Shown here piece by piece: positions 9,101 through 17,315 of a DNA stretch of 64,000 bases (positions are counted from its first letter, which is position 1; every line of letters starts with the position of its first letter). Below the pieces are notes generated by a model. It ran no database searches. It saw only the letters and a list, made by a program, of their open reading frames with translations, and was not told the origin of the DNA. Made by a program: the position numbers and the translations under genes. This stretch comes from Candidatus Avelusimicrobium intestinipullorum (GTDB lineage: Bacteria; Elusimicrobiota; Elusimicrobia; Elusimicrobiales; Elusimicrobiaceae). The DNA lies in assembly GCA_944324635.1 (NCBI GenBank), contig CALUXC010000002.1:186001-250000 (forward strand). Direction: 5' to 3'.

Positions 9101-11781
9101 GACGCCGTGTTGTTGACCATGCCGTTAATGGACGCCCCCGCAAAACCGAAGTTCCCCAACGCCGGGATACTTTCCGCATCATAGACGCCGTTTCCGTTTA
9201 AGTCTTGCGTGTCAATGCGGCCGTTGGGCTGCGATTCGGGGTTAAAGACGTTATGCACAAACGGGTTGTACCGCTCTTCCGTGCCGTCCGGGTTGGTGAA
9301 CAGCCAGCCGATATCTTCGTTCGGGGCCAGGGTGTTGCGGCAATAAATGTCTTCCGTTTTCGGCACGTTGGTGCCGCATTGGGTATTCATACCATTGGAA
9401 TTATCGGAATATTCCGAAATGTTACCGAAGGCAAAGTTTACCTGCGGGCCGTTTTCCTCGCCGAGCATGGTTAATTCAAACGAGGTTTTGCTGGACAAGT
9501 CCATACCGCTTTGGCTAAGCGGATAAACGATAGACACTTCGTCCCGTCCGGCCTCGTTCAAAAACGGCTGGCCGGTGTTGGGGTCTATGGTGGTGGCCGG
9601 GAGGGTGAAATCGTAATTTAAGATAAGTACCTGCTGTTTATCGTTGTAGTTGGCGATGGAGTGCGGGTTGATTTCCAGCGAAGGCAAATCTTGCGTGTCC
9701 CAATGAATGGAGTTCAAGAAGGCGGGCTTGCCGCTGGGGTTGGAAGCAAAAATCCAGTCCCTAAACACGCGCGAACCGGCCACCTGCTCAATCGTTTCGT
9801 TCATGCTGTCAATCATGGCGTAGCCAAACAGGTTTTGGTTCTTTTTGCTTTTGGCTACTTCGGCGCTGAAATCTACCGACAGCGGCTCGGCCAGCTTAAT
9901 GTCCTTCCCGTTGATATCCGCCCCGTACACCAGCAAGTCCTTGGCGTAGTTGCCCACCTGCGGAACGGTGGTGGGCTTTTCGCCGCTTTCTTTGAGCATG
10001 GTGGCGCCCATTACGATTTTGTCAAACAAATGATAATCCAACCGGCCGCCCATTACGGAGTTGTTGGAACTGGAGCCGGTGGTGGTGTCGTAGGTAATAT
10101 CAATGACGGAGTTTTCGGTGATTTCGTCGCCTTTGTAAAACGTAATAAAGCCGGAGGTATAGTCAATGTAATAGTCGTTATTGCGGGTAAGGGTACGGCC
10201 GTTTAATTTGACGGTTTCAGATTCCACCACGATGCCGGATTCAATAAAATACGTCTTTACCGTAGATTCATACTGTATTTTGAAGGATAAGTTTTTGGAA
10301 GAAGTCGGCGTCGTGCCGTACAGGCCCGTATCGTTAATGCGGTAGGCCATATTAAAAATACCGGTATCAAAATCCACGTCCACATACGACGGATAAGAAT
10401 AGTACGAATTGGTAACGGCCAGGCCGTTGGCGTCCTGCAGCTGCAAAATGAAGTTGCCTTTTCCGTTATCCTGCGTGATTTTTTGCGCACCGATATTATA
10501 GTAGGTTTTCATTTCCAGCTTGTTGGCGGTTTCCGTAGCCATGCCAACGCCCGACACGACGGACTGATCGTTGGCAGTTTTGATAAGTTTAATGGTGTTG
10601 GGGGTACCCATGGTGGAGCTTAACTGTTCGCCGCGGGTATTGCGGTAGTCCACGGCGATGACGCTTTCGGGCGTAATGCTGCGGCGGAATGTGATAATGC
10701 CGCTGGCGTAATCTACGGTATAGTCCACCCCGCGGGTTAAAAGCTGCCATTTAACGGAGAAGTCCCCTCCGCCCAAAACGTCGGTAGCGGTTTTGTCCAC
10801 GGGTACATAGTCCGACGTGGTGGAAGAATCGTTGCTGTAGAAATAGATTTCTTCCGTACCCGGGGAAATGCTGCCCATCAGCATGCTCCAGTCGCTATAG
10901 GCGGTGCGGTCCAGCGGGTAGCGGATATTGCCCTCATCATCAATATACGGGCGGATATTGCCGCCGAAGGTTAAATCGTAATACGTACGGCGCAGGTAAG
11001 AAGTATCGGCCAGCGAAATAATTTCCGACACGCTGCTTCCGATAAACTGCTTCTGTTTGCTGGAACCTTTGGTCTGCGAGCCGATTAAATACAAATTGGC
11101 ATTTCCGTGCTGCAAGTGCATTTTGGCACCGAACAGCTGTTTTTGATAAGCGATAAATTCCGTTTCCGGCAAGGAAAGGTTAATGTCCCCGAACTCGGCC
11201 AACTGCACCAGTTCGCCCGGTTTGCCGCGGTACGCCACGGAAATGGTTTTCTCCTCTTCGCGCTGGTCGTCGTAGTCAATATCTACGAAGACGCGTTCCA
11301 AAATCTTACCCTGCATTTTAAGCTGCATTTCCTGCAGCATTTCAAAACTGCTGGAGTTTTGTTTTTCCGTATCGCTTTTGGATTCTTCTTTGAATTTTTT
11401 GGCCGCCATCTTAAACCCCAGCACATAGCGCCCCGTCAGCGCGATGCTGGTTCCGTACAAAGGAAGCGAAAGGGTGGGGTTTAACAGGGTCAAGTCCGGT
11501 ATGGGTTCGGGTTCGTTGTCCAGCTTATAAGCGCCGTCCACCGCCGTCACCGCCTGACGCCAAAATTCATTGGTAAATTTTAAGAGTTCCGCATCGTCCG
11601 GCGGGTCCTCCAGGGTGAGGGCCTCTTCCTCTTTGGCGGCTTGGTCTTCTTCAAAAATGGAATACTGGTCCTTATCCACCAGGCTGTACGGCAGCGATTC
11701 GGCGCCGGCCGGAGGGGCGGCGACGAATTGGAGGATAAGCAATAGGGCGACAGGAAGCCGCAGTATTTTCATAAGGGCCAA
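6118..11781 (-). CDS. Giant SprA-like outer-membrane protein
   Basis: A 1,887-residue secreted protein that resembles SprA, the large type 9 secretion translocon of Bacteroidota (about 2,400 residues there). A signal peptide (KILRLPVALLLILQFVAAPP...AGAES) is followed at about residues 150-260 by a SprA_N-like block: DIDYDDQREEEKTISVAYRG, FGDINLSLPETEFI and QKQLFGAKMHLQHGNANLYL match the SprA pattern of G-x-V-S-L-P followed by LFG-x-K. Two later copies contain LTRGVDYTVDYASGIITF (about residue 350) and LNGRTLTRNNDYYIDYTSGF (about 530). The remainder is beta-rich and ends VAANVTVQF, a barrel-type C-terminus. It contains a calcium-binding-like DTQDLNGNGVYD and DGDGVPDSF. The start is TTG at 11781, 5 nt after GAGG; an ATG three codons later is possible. 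No other secretion gene is adjacent. Homology is by pattern; function is inferred. Confidence 0.75.
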   Translation of the reverse strand: MALMKILRLPVALLLILQFVAAPPAGAESLPYSLVDKDQYSIFEEDQAAKEEEALTLEDPPDDAELLKFTNEFWRQAVTAVDGAYKLDNEPEPIPDLTLLNPTLSLPLYGTSIALTGRYVLGFKMAAKKFKEESKSDTEKQNSSSFEMLQEMQLKMQGKILERVFVDIDYDDQREEEKTISVAYRGKPGELVQLAEFGDINLSLPETEFIAYQKQLFGAKMHLQHGNANLYLIGSQTKGSSKQKQFIGSSVSEIISLADTSYLRRTYYDLTFGGNIRPYIDDEGNIRYPLDRTAYSDWSMLMGSISPGTEEIYFYSNDSSTTSDYVPVDKTATDVLGGGDFSVKWQLLTRGVDYTVDYASGIITFRRSITPESVIAVDYRNTRGEQLSSTMGTPNTIKLIKTANDQSVVSGVGMATETANKLEMKTYYNIGAQKITQDNGKGNFILQLQDANGLAVTNSYYSYPSYVDVDFDTGIFNMAYRINDTGLYGTTPTSSKNLSFKIQYESTVKTYFIESGIVVESETVKLNGRTLTRNNDYYIDYTSGFITFYKGDEITENSVIDITYDTTTGSSSNNSVMGGRLDYHLFDKIVMGATMLKESGEKPTTVPQVGNYAKDLLVYGADINGKDIKLAEPLSVDFSAEVAKSKKNQNLFGYAMIDSMNETIEQVAGSRVFRDWIFASNPSGKPAFLNSIHWDTQDLPSLEINPHSIANYNDKQQVLILNYDFTLPATTIDPNTGQPFLNEAGRDEVSIVYPLSQSGMDLSSKTSFELTMLGEENGPQVNFAFGNISEYSDNSNGMNTQCGTNVPKTEDIYCRNTLAPNEDIGWLFTNPDGTEERYNPFVHNVFNPESQPNGRIDTQDLNGNGVYDAESIPALGNFGFAGASINGMVNNTASNTAWTTYTMPLLIPSEQKDQWTAVRHLRITLKLTDEMKRTGKLKGQIKIANVSLSGTAWNAQNETNPDVFSVSGINNVDNTTYEPIFADTTGDGLKVFDYLYGSVENYKKATGSANALDQSLNIKFDTIGLPAVPDNSQEAVPAGERYANRNFSTMDFTQHREFRFLLHGAMEQGGARPLDQEGTEFFLKVGTETNFDKVIVPTDFRGWRLISLRMVDTDGDGVPDSFENISDPSYNVRVVRRRAPGGVLNFREVSLMFTGVQAEGRYEYTFEKDGASQTLYARGFLQDGLSLYTDQNLAISAGTAEKVTSLPDGTYSVTLENGDVYTAALVQLTPLGSKGEVWLNVIHLAESITLEGTAYKGDVVIKLEDWGSAGAKYKYQDSNFETPLAVSKNQEVTEEEYFLKVDKIKEFPMQANLTRSSTVTPMVTDTTDYNTISLLDKGKVDRQSAVIRGDFKKDNLPQIGLEYTTDQVEHDAMKRKDEARTYGATLTHSAGAFKNISAGYHITDSSVDYDREKHLESDTYYNTDENIHKMNMKVTYQPTNNFNFTPNYNLTKSTEDRTRFETASNQSISYPKAMTQNTGFNSTWKIAKWLAPSVSYNISTVENNNLTAKTLSASGQQVNVGVGEVKTINRNADGGVTLTLNGNEILPNSKLFNTFVISSSYRIQDADSWYDVDSGFDSRKELWIRSSLKDVGEYGYRKSLILRDTFTSTQRWSPFSQYNLAGAAAPLKTISLINNFSKTLQTNDQTGTLYDSTSVTLPDMTFSISDLEKFFYGGRWFSSSNLKLRYSWVEQTTPGTDEQYTTQYGGDLRFMLFNYFDTVLNYTRKESDKTDLRAGTSLERIQDNDVSAQTSFYIGSMRVTPKLLYTSHDKWLVAGQISESSTETTPSLNLRWDFNMPRGFKLPFINKMYNATNRVIWNTTFTYKDKRSPVEVTENYKMFDFSTSLDYELSQNLRFTLGGSFTILNHAYVKTEDYTAYNVAANVTVQF

Positions 11782-11851
11782 AAATACCTCATTATTTCAT
11801 TCTATAATATTTGCCCCTTTTATACCGTCTAAAATCGGCCTCCGCGCAAAC

Positions 11852-11882
11852 AAAAAACAGGCTCCCCTGGGGGAGCCTGTTT
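11852..11882 (-). terminator. Intrinsic terminator after the secreted protease
   Basis: On the minus strand an 11-bp GC-rich stem (AACAGGCTCCC / GGGAGCCTGTT) is followed by TTTTTTG. It separates the protease gene from the SprA-like gene. Confidence 0.9.
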
Positions 11883-11897
11883 GCAAAGAGCTTAAAT

Positions 11898-13061
11898 TTA
11901 AGAAATATTCACCGAAATGGTGCGTTCCACGGCGCGGTGTTTAACAATTTCAAATTCCAAAAAGTCGCCATGGCGCACATCCGGGAACAGCAGTTCGGTA
12001 TGTTCGGGGTCAAATTCCCCCGCGTATTTGGGCAGATAGACCTTGTGCAGCAAGGTGCCGTAAGAATCAAAGTGATACACCCAGCCCACGGTTTCTTCCG
12101 GCCCGATTTGCAATATCTGCCGGCCGTAGAGCTTAAACGGCATGAAAGGCGTCATTTTATTCTCGTAGTTTACAATCAGCCATTCCAGCGTTTTGCGCGC
12201 ATTGACGGCAAACACCAACCCTTTGGACGGATCATGCCCGCTGTAAATCCCCGCCACATACCCGCGCGAATCTAAAAGCGGGCTTCCGCACAGGCCGTTA
12301 AAATCATCGGATACGTCCGGGCTGTCCATCACAATTTTCAAACTTTGTACCAACTTCACTTTCAGTTCGTCCACGCGGGCAAAACCTTCTGCGACGTAGG
12401 GAGTGCCCCACACTACCAGTTCGTCCTCGACAGACACGGCATGCGGCGCCACTTTTAGCGGCCGGGCATGCGCCGCCGCCGCGGCAGGGAGTTCTATAAT
12501 AGCCGCATCGGGCGCGTTCAGGCCAAAAGAACCCGCCGCATTCACTACTCCGGTGTACACAACCGGCTTGCCGGTAGCGTCATACAACCGCACGGCCACG
12601 GTGTTTCCCGCGCGTCCCACCACGTGATACGAAACCACCGCATACAGTTTGCCGGAGGAAGACCGCACCACAAAGCCGCTTCCCATTAGTTCTCCGCTAG
12701 AACGGCCTACTACTTCCACCAGCGATTCGCGGATATGCTTTTCCGTTTCCTGTAAAGTAGGTTCCTTCGGCGCAACAGGCGCGCGAAGCGTCAGCATTTT
12801 TTCCGCCGCCAACCGTTCTATTTGGGCAGCCGTTTGAGCAGTTCTACCCTGCTGCACCAGCGCAGCCGCAGGCGGCGTCACCGTATGGGGCACGGCAACG
12901 GGCACCCGCACGGAGGAAGGGACATGTTTAAGTGTTTCCGTCACCTTTGCGGGCTTAGGTGTTTCCAGCAAACTGCGCACAAGCTGTTTGGCCGGCAGTT
13001 TCTGTGCAAAAACGGGGAACGTCCCCAACAGCAAGCTAAGTAGTAGGATAAAGGTTCTCAT
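11898..13061 (-). CDS. Secreted trypsin-like serine protease
   Basis: A 387-residue protein with a signal peptide (MRTFILLLSLLLGTFPVFAQ) and an Ala/Pro-rich linker with a helical region to about residue 115. A chymotrypsin-fold protease domain follows. The catalytic triad is readable: His146 in AVVSYHVVG, Asp185 in LNAPDAAIIEL and Ser260 in FNGLCGSPLLDSRG. The Ser motif is GLCGSP instead of the common GxSGSP. No PDZ domain follows; the last 100 residues are a beta-rich tail of unknown role. The start at 13061 is chosen because it begins the signal peptide; a longer frame to 13157 has no signal. TATAAT ends 6 bp before this ATG. It should act in the periplasm or at the cell surface; substrates are unknown. 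Confidence 0.8.
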   Translation of the reverse strand: MRTFILLLSLLLGTFPVFAQKLPAKQLVRSLLETPKPAKVTETLKHVPSSVRVPVAVPHTVTPPAAALVQQGRTAQTAAQIERLAAEKMLTLRAPVAPKEPTLQETEKHIRESLVEVVGRSSGELMGSGFVVRSSSGKLYAVVSYHVVGRAGNTVAVRLYDATGKPVVYTGVVNAAGSFGLNAPDAAIIELPAAAAAHARPLKVAPHAVSVEDELVVWGTPYVAEGFARVDELKVKLVQSLKIVMDSPDVSDDFNGLCGSPLLDSRGYVAGIYSGHDPSKGLVFAVNARKTLEWLIVNYENKMTPFMPFKLYGRQILQIGPEETVGWVYHFDSYGTLLHKVYLPKYAGEFDPEHTELLFPDVRHGDFLEFEIVKHRAVERTISVNIS

Positions 13062-13067
13062 GCTTTT

Positions 13068-13073
13068 ATTATA
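13068..13073 (-). promoter_or_regulatory. -10-like TATAAT abutting the protease start
   Basis: TATAAT on the minus strand ends 6 nt before the ATG at 13061. Transcription would begin at or next to the start codon, predicting a leaderless mRNA. There is no Shine-Dalgarno in the correct position. Confidence 0.5.
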
Positions 13074-13171
13074 CCTGTGGCAAGAGCGCGCCGCCAGGGT
13101 CAAAAGGCCCAGCCCCGGCATGGGACTGGGCCCAACGTCAGTTTCCCCTGCCAGCAAGGACGATATTTTGT

Positions 13172-13177
13172 TAGAAT
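13172..13177 (+). promoter_or_regulatory. Extended -10 element abutting lptF
   Basis: TGTTAGAAT (extended -10, TGn plus TAGAAT) ends 7 nt before the lptF ATG, and no Shine-Dalgarno is present. A leaderless transcript is predicted. Confidence 0.5.
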
Positions 13178-13184
13178 AAGATAT

Positions 13185-14279
13185 ATGCGCATCGGCATTT
13201 TTACAAAATACATCGCCAAAAGCCTCCTTGCGTTTTTTATAGGCGTATTGGGCGTGCTGACGTTTGTCATTTTTATGAACCAGTTTATCCGTATTCTGGA
13301 TATGGCCATGACGTATGGCACCAGTTTCGGGTGGGTGGTGTCCTCGCTGTTAAACGTGCTGCCCAACGTATTTTGTTTAAGCGCGCCGATGGCCTTTCAG
13401 ATTTCCATTTTGCTTACCCTTACCAACATGAGCGAGCACGGCGAACTGATAGCTTTGCGGGCGGCCGGTTTTTCTTTCAAAGAAATTATACGGCCGCTTT
13501 TTATTTGCGCCGTAGCGTTGACGGTTGTTTTATTTGTCATGCAGAACTGGCTGACCCCGCGCAGCTATAAACGCCTGCTGGACCGCCGCAGCGAAGCCAG
13601 AAGCAAAATCACCAAAGTGAACCTGGAACCCAAAACATTCTTGAACCTGGGTGAATGGGATTTGTACCTGGAAAGCCTGGATAAAGGCACCGATGAAGCG
13701 CGCCAAATCCATTTAATTAAACGCAACGACAAAGGGGCCCTGAGCACCAAGGTAAACGCCGCCAGCGGCAAAGTGATTTTAAGCAGCACCGCCATTGGCC
13801 TGCGCCTAAAGGACGGCCAAATGCAGCGCCTGGACGAGAAGGATCCGTCCTCTTTCATTGCGGCCAATTTTGACGAATACGTCATGAGTATTTCCCTTTT
13901 GAAGGAACAATACCGCCGCCTGCGCGTGGGGGAAATGTCCACCACCAAATTGCTGCGGCGTATGCGCACCATGCCCCTGGACCAGGAAACCATCAACGAA
14001 TACCGCACCGAAATCAGCATGCGAAACGTCCTTTCGTTTGCGCCGATTGTGCTGCTATTTGTCAGCTGTCCGATAGGGTTTTCCTTTGGCAAACGCACCA
14101 ACAAAGGCTGGGGCATGCTGTTTAGCGTAATTATCATCTTTACGTTCTATCTGCTGATGACGCTGGGGCTGTCGCTGGGGAAAAAGTACGGCTGGATTGC
14201 ATATCCGGGCCCGTGGCTGCCCATTGTGGCCGGCATCGCGGCGGCGCGTTACCTGTGGAAGAAGAGGTTAAATATTTAA
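13185..14279 (+). CDS. lptF: Lipopolysaccharide export permease LptF (YjgP/YjgQ family)
   Basis: A 364-residue inner-membrane protein of the LptF/LptG family. Together with LptG and the LptB ATPase it extracts lipopolysaccharide from the inner membrane and passes it to the periplasmic LptC-LptA bridge. It has the family topology: helices near residues 10-35, 50-75 and 95-120, a periplasmic beta-jellyroll of about 150 residues, then three C-terminal helices, including FAPIVLLFVSCPIGFSFGKR. LTLTNMSEHGELIALRAAGFS is the coupling-helix region. The start at 13185 follows the extended -10 directly. It overlaps lptG by one base (TAATG). Of the two genes the first is called LptF by order and similarity to the usual lptF-lptG arrangement; the names could be swapped. 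Confidence 0.88.
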   Translation: MRIGIFTKYIAKSLLAFFIGVLGVLTFVIFMNQFIRILDMAMTYGTSFGWVVSSLLNVLPNVFCLSAPMAFQISILLTLTNMSEHGELIALRAAGFSFKEIIRPLFICAVALTVVLFVMQNWLTPRSYKRLLDRRSEARSKITKVNLEPKTFLNLGEWDLYLESLDKGTDEARQIHLIKRNDKGALSTKVNAASGKVILSSTAIGLRLKDGQMQRLDEKDPSSFIAANFDEYVMSISLLKEQYRRLRVGEMSTTKLLRRMRTMPLDQETINEYRTEISMRNVLSFAPIVLLFVSCPIGFSFGKRTNKGWGMLFSVIIIFTFYLLMTLGLSLGKKYGWIAYPGPWLPIVAGIAAARYLWKKRLNI

Positions 14280-15361
14280 TGCGAATTTATTTTTACATCG
14301 CCAAAAAATTTTGGGGGCCGTTTTTCTTTGCGCTGGGCGTTTTTACCGCCCTGGTGGTGCTGGGGGATACGTTTGAAAAAATGAAAAACCTCGGCAACGG
14401 TGTTACCACCATGTTGGATTTGCTGTCTTATTCCATGACCACATTCCCCAACTGGCTGGCCACCATTATGCCGGTGGCTTGTTTGCTGGGGGCCATTTCC
14501 GTTATATCCGAAATGGTGGCTAACGGCGAATGGACGGCTTGCATAGCCAGCGGATTTGCCCCGCGCCAACTGTTTAAGCCGGTGATTGCCTGTATTCTGG
14601 CGGTGGTGGTATTGACCATGCTCCTGCAGGAATTTATTATCCCCCCCTTAAACGCCAAATCCGTTGAAATTTACAACACGCGCATCAATCCTTCGGAACA
14701 TTTCAAACCCAATACCGAACAAGACGTTATTTTGAAAGTTTCCCCCAACCAAATGCTTTTTGCCAAAGAAGTAAATTTGAAAGAGGGCACTATGAGCCGC
14801 GTATCGCTGGACACGTACGACGCCGGGTGGGATATTGCCAAACAAATCGTGGCAGACCAAATGGTGTGGAACCCGCAAACCAAGAGCTGGCTGTTTTCCA
14901 AAGGGATCCAACGCACCTTTGTGGACCCGATGGATACCACCGAACAATCCTTTGAAACGGCTCAGTCCCCCGTCACGTTAAACCCCTCCGAAATGGCGAT
15001 TGACCGCACCGACAACAAACTTCTCAGTATTCGCGAGCTCTACAAACGCATTCACTTTTTTAAGCGCAGCGGCCTTTCTTCCTACTCGGCCCAAACCATG
15101 CTCCAATCCAAACTGGCCACGCCGCTGGTCACCCTGGTTATGTGCCTTTTGGGTATGCCGTTTGCCATCAGCATGCGCCGCAAAAGCAAAATCTTAAACA
15201 TCATCGCCTCCATGGTCATCGCGTTCACCTTTTGGTGGCTCATCTCCATGTTCACGTCCATTGGCGAAAACGGATATATTAACCCGTTTTTGGCCGGGTG
15301 GGGGCCGGTGCTCTTTTTTGGCATAGTGGTGTTTTTTGAATTTAAGTGGCTTAAATTATAA
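14279..15361 (+). CDS. lptG: Lipopolysaccharide export permease LptG (YjgP/YjgQ family)
   Basis: A 360-residue partner of the preceding permease with the same six-helix plus periplasmic jellyroll plan. The N-terminus YIAKKFWGPFFFALGVFTAL is the first helix, the coupling segment reads EMVANGEWTACIASGFAPRQLF, and the last part LMCLLGMPFAISMRRKSK leads into two further helices. It is translationally coupled to lptF by a TAATG overlap and ends at a strong bidirectional terminator. No lptA, lptB or lptC is in the window. Its presence is good evidence for a diderm cell that exports lipopolysaccharide. Confidence 0.88.
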   Translation: MRIYFYIAKKFWGPFFFALGVFTALVVLGDTFEKMKNLGNGVTTMLDLLSYSMTTFPNWLATIMPVACLLGAISVISEMVANGEWTACIASGFAPRQLFKPVIACILAVVVLTMLLQEFIIPPLNAKSVEIYNTRINPSEHFKPNTEQDVILKVSPNQMLFAKEVNLKEGTMSRVSLDTYDAGWDIAKQIVADQMVWNPQTKSWLFSKGIQRTFVDPMDTTEQSFETAQSPVTLNPSEMAIDRTDNKLLSIRELYKRIHFFKRSGLSSYSAQTMLQSKLATPLVTLVMCLLGMPFAISMRRKSKILNIIASMVIAFTFWWLISMFTSIGENGYINPFLAGWGPVLFFGIVVFFEFKWLKL

Positions 15362-15375
15362 ATTTATAATCAAAC

Positions 15376-15409
15376 AAAAAACCGCCCGATGTAAATCGGG
15401 CGGTTTTTT
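15376..15409. terminator. Bidirectional terminator between lptG and the response regulator
   Basis: Perfect stem ACCGCCCGAT / ATCGGGCGGT with a GTAA loop is flanked by an A-tract and a T-tract. It can end lptFG and, on the other strand, the mutase-response regulator unit. Confidence 0.95.
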
Positions 15410-15421
15410 AATAAATCAATT

Positions 15422-15781
15422 TTAGCGCGCCAGCCGATGAATGGCCGAGAGGAGCTCGTCCGTATCAAACGGCTTATACAGCGCTCCGTCCGCTCCCAGG
15501 CGCTGGGCTTCGGCCAAAATGGTATCCTGGCGCAGGCCGGTCACGATAAGCACCTTAATTTGCGGCAAGTGTTTTTTCAGCTTGGCCAAAATATCCAGTC
15601 CGTTTTCGGTAGGGAAGAAAATATCCAACAAAATCAGCCCCACACCGCTTCCGTCCAGCTTGGAAAACAATTCCGCCGATCCCCCCGCCTCAAATGCCAC
15701 TTCAAAGCCGGAAGACTCCAGCACATTTTTAATGGCGGAACGCAAAATAACGGAATCGTCCACTAAAGCAATTTTTAACAT
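15422..15781 (-). CDS. Single-domain response regulator (CheY-like)
   Basis: A 119-residue receiver domain without an output domain. The acidic pocket Asp8/Asp9, phospho-acceptor Asp53 (LLDIFFP), Thr81 and Lys103 (ALYKPF) are all in canonical places, so it should be phosphorylated by a histidine kinase. It starts 9 bp after the phosphohexomutase stop and should be co-transcribed with it. A link between sugar-phosphate metabolism and signalling is possible but unproven. No histidine kinase is adjacent; the closest in the window is the sensorless kinase at 62 kb. Confidence 0.9.
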   Translation of the reverse strand: MLKIALVDDSVILRSAIKNVLESSGFEVAFEAGGSAELFSKLDGSGVGLILLDIFFPTENGLDILAKLKKHLPQIKVLIVTGLRQDTILAEAQRLGADGALYKPFDTDELLSAIHRLAR

Positions 15782-15790
15782 TTCATCCTC

Positions 15791-17200
15791 TTATTTCTGG
15801 TAAGGGGCAAGCAATTTTTCCCCAAAATCCAAGAGCGCCTGCGTGTCTTTCTTCGTTGCGGTTTCGGCGTAAATGCGCAAGAGCGGCTCCGTGCCCGAAG
15901 GGCGCAAAAGCAGCCATTCGTCGTTTTCAAAAATAATTTTAAGCCCGTCAAAAGTCAGCGTTTCGGCAATACGGCGGCCATTGATTTTTTTAGGCAGTTT
16001 TTTGCGCAGCTTTTCGGCCATGGCGGCTTTATCCACGGGTTTGGTAATCGGCAAGTCACGCCGCATGTATACGGACGCACCGTACTCCTGCGATACATCT
16101 GCACACAATTCGCTGGCTTTCTTGCCGGTAGCGGCCATAATTTCCAAAAAGGCCAACGCCACCGTCAGGCCGTCGCGGTCCGGCAAGTTGCCCTTCCAGG
16201 CAAACCCGCCCGATTCTTCCACGCCAAAGGCTACATCGTCCAAATTCATGCGTTCGGCCACATTCTTAAAGCCCACGCCCACTTCTTCAAAAAGCATTTC
16301 ATGACTGCGGGCGATGCGTTTAAGCAAATAGCCCATGGAAACGGTTTGCACCACTTTCCCTTTCAGCTTTTTATTTTTAACCAAATAATCACACAACACG
16401 GCGGCAATCATGCAAGGCGTCAGGTAAGTGCCTTTTTCGTCCACCAGTGCCACACGGTCGCCGTCGCCGTCAAAGGCAATACCCAGGGCGGCTTTCTTTT
16501 CGGTTACCGTCTTTTTAAGGACGGACAAATTCTTCTCCACCGGCTCCGGCTGCCCGGCGCTAAAAGTGGGGTCGTGTTCGGCACGCAGCGCGATTACTTG
16601 TTTTTCCGGCAGGAATTTTTCCAAATATCCCGCCGCCGCGCCGTTCATATAGTCAATGACCACCTTGGACTTAAACGCTTTTAGCTTTTTGGTATTTAAG
16701 TGCGAGGCCACATACTTAAAGTACACGTCGGACAAATCCTTTTGTTCGGCTTTTTGCCCGTACAAAAACAGCACGGAATTTTGGTCAATAAAGTCTTCCA
16801 CTTCTTTCGTCACGCGAGAAGAAGCAGACCCGCCCGCCAGCTTAATTTTAATGCCGTTATAGTTGGCCGGGTTGTGGCTGGCCGTAACCATAATGCTCAT
16901 CCAGAACTTGCTCAAGCTCAGGCACGCCGCCACCGGGGTGGAAATGGGACAGGAAGACAAAATGACGTCAATTTTGTTGGAGCGGAAAATGCTGGCGATA
17001 TCGGCCGCGAACAAGTCCGACATGAAGCGGCGGTCATAACCGACGAAGATCTTCGGCATTTTGCCGTCTTCGCCGCTCGGTGCGTTTTCGTTGATATAAT
17101 CGGCCAGCGCCTGCGCGGCGCGGCGTACGTTTTCAAACGTGAAATCCCAAGCGATAACGCCTCTCCAACCGTCGGTTCCGAACTTAATCTCAGCAGCCAT
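15791..17200 (-). CDS. Phosphoglucomutase/phosphomannomutase family protein
   Basis: A 469-residue alpha-D-phosphohexomutase of normal length. These enzymes move phosphate between C1 and C6 of a hexose phosphate through a phosphoserine. All four domain signatures are visible: the sugar/phosphate loop IKFGTDGWRG at the N-terminus, the active-site phosphoserine in VTASHNPANYNGIK, the metal loop IAFDGDGDR, the sugar-binding VEESGG and the C-terminal phosphate-binding LLRPSGTEPLLRIY. The start at 17200 has GGGAGAG upstream and begins just before the first motif. A second mutase (pgm) lies at 42.5 kb, so this copy may serve mannose- or glucosamine-phosphate or cell-surface sugar synthesis. Specificity cannot be decided by eye. 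Confidence 0.9.
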   Translation of the reverse strand: MAAEIKFGTDGWRGVIAWDFTFENVRRAAQALADYINENAPSGEDGKMPKIFVGYDRRFMSDLFAADIASIFRSNKIDVILSSCPISTPVAACLSLSKFWMSIMVTASHNPANYNGIKIKLAGGSASSRVTKEVEDFIDQNSVLFLYGQKAEQKDLSDVYFKYVASHLNTKKLKAFKSKVVIDYMNGAAAGYLEKFLPEKQVIALRAEHDPTFSAGQPEPVEKNLSVLKKTVTEKKAALGIAFDGDGDRVALVDEKGTYLTPCMIAAVLCDYLVKNKKLKGKVVQTVSMGYLLKRIARSHEMLFEEVGVGFKNVAERMNLDDVAFGVEESGGFAWKGNLPDRDGLTVALAFLEIMAATGKKASELCADVSQEYGASVYMRRDLPITKPVDKAAMAEKLRKKLPKKINGRRIAETLTFDGLKIIFENDEWLLLRPSGTEPLLRIYAETATKKDTQALLDFGEKLLAPYQK

Positions 17201-17315
17201 ACACTCTCCCGTTATAAAGGTAAAATCCTTCTTGCCCGACAACTCCCGTATTTCTACAACCCCTGCCAGCCGCCTTTTATTTCACGGCCGGCCCAAGCGT
17301 ACCACAAAAAACAAG

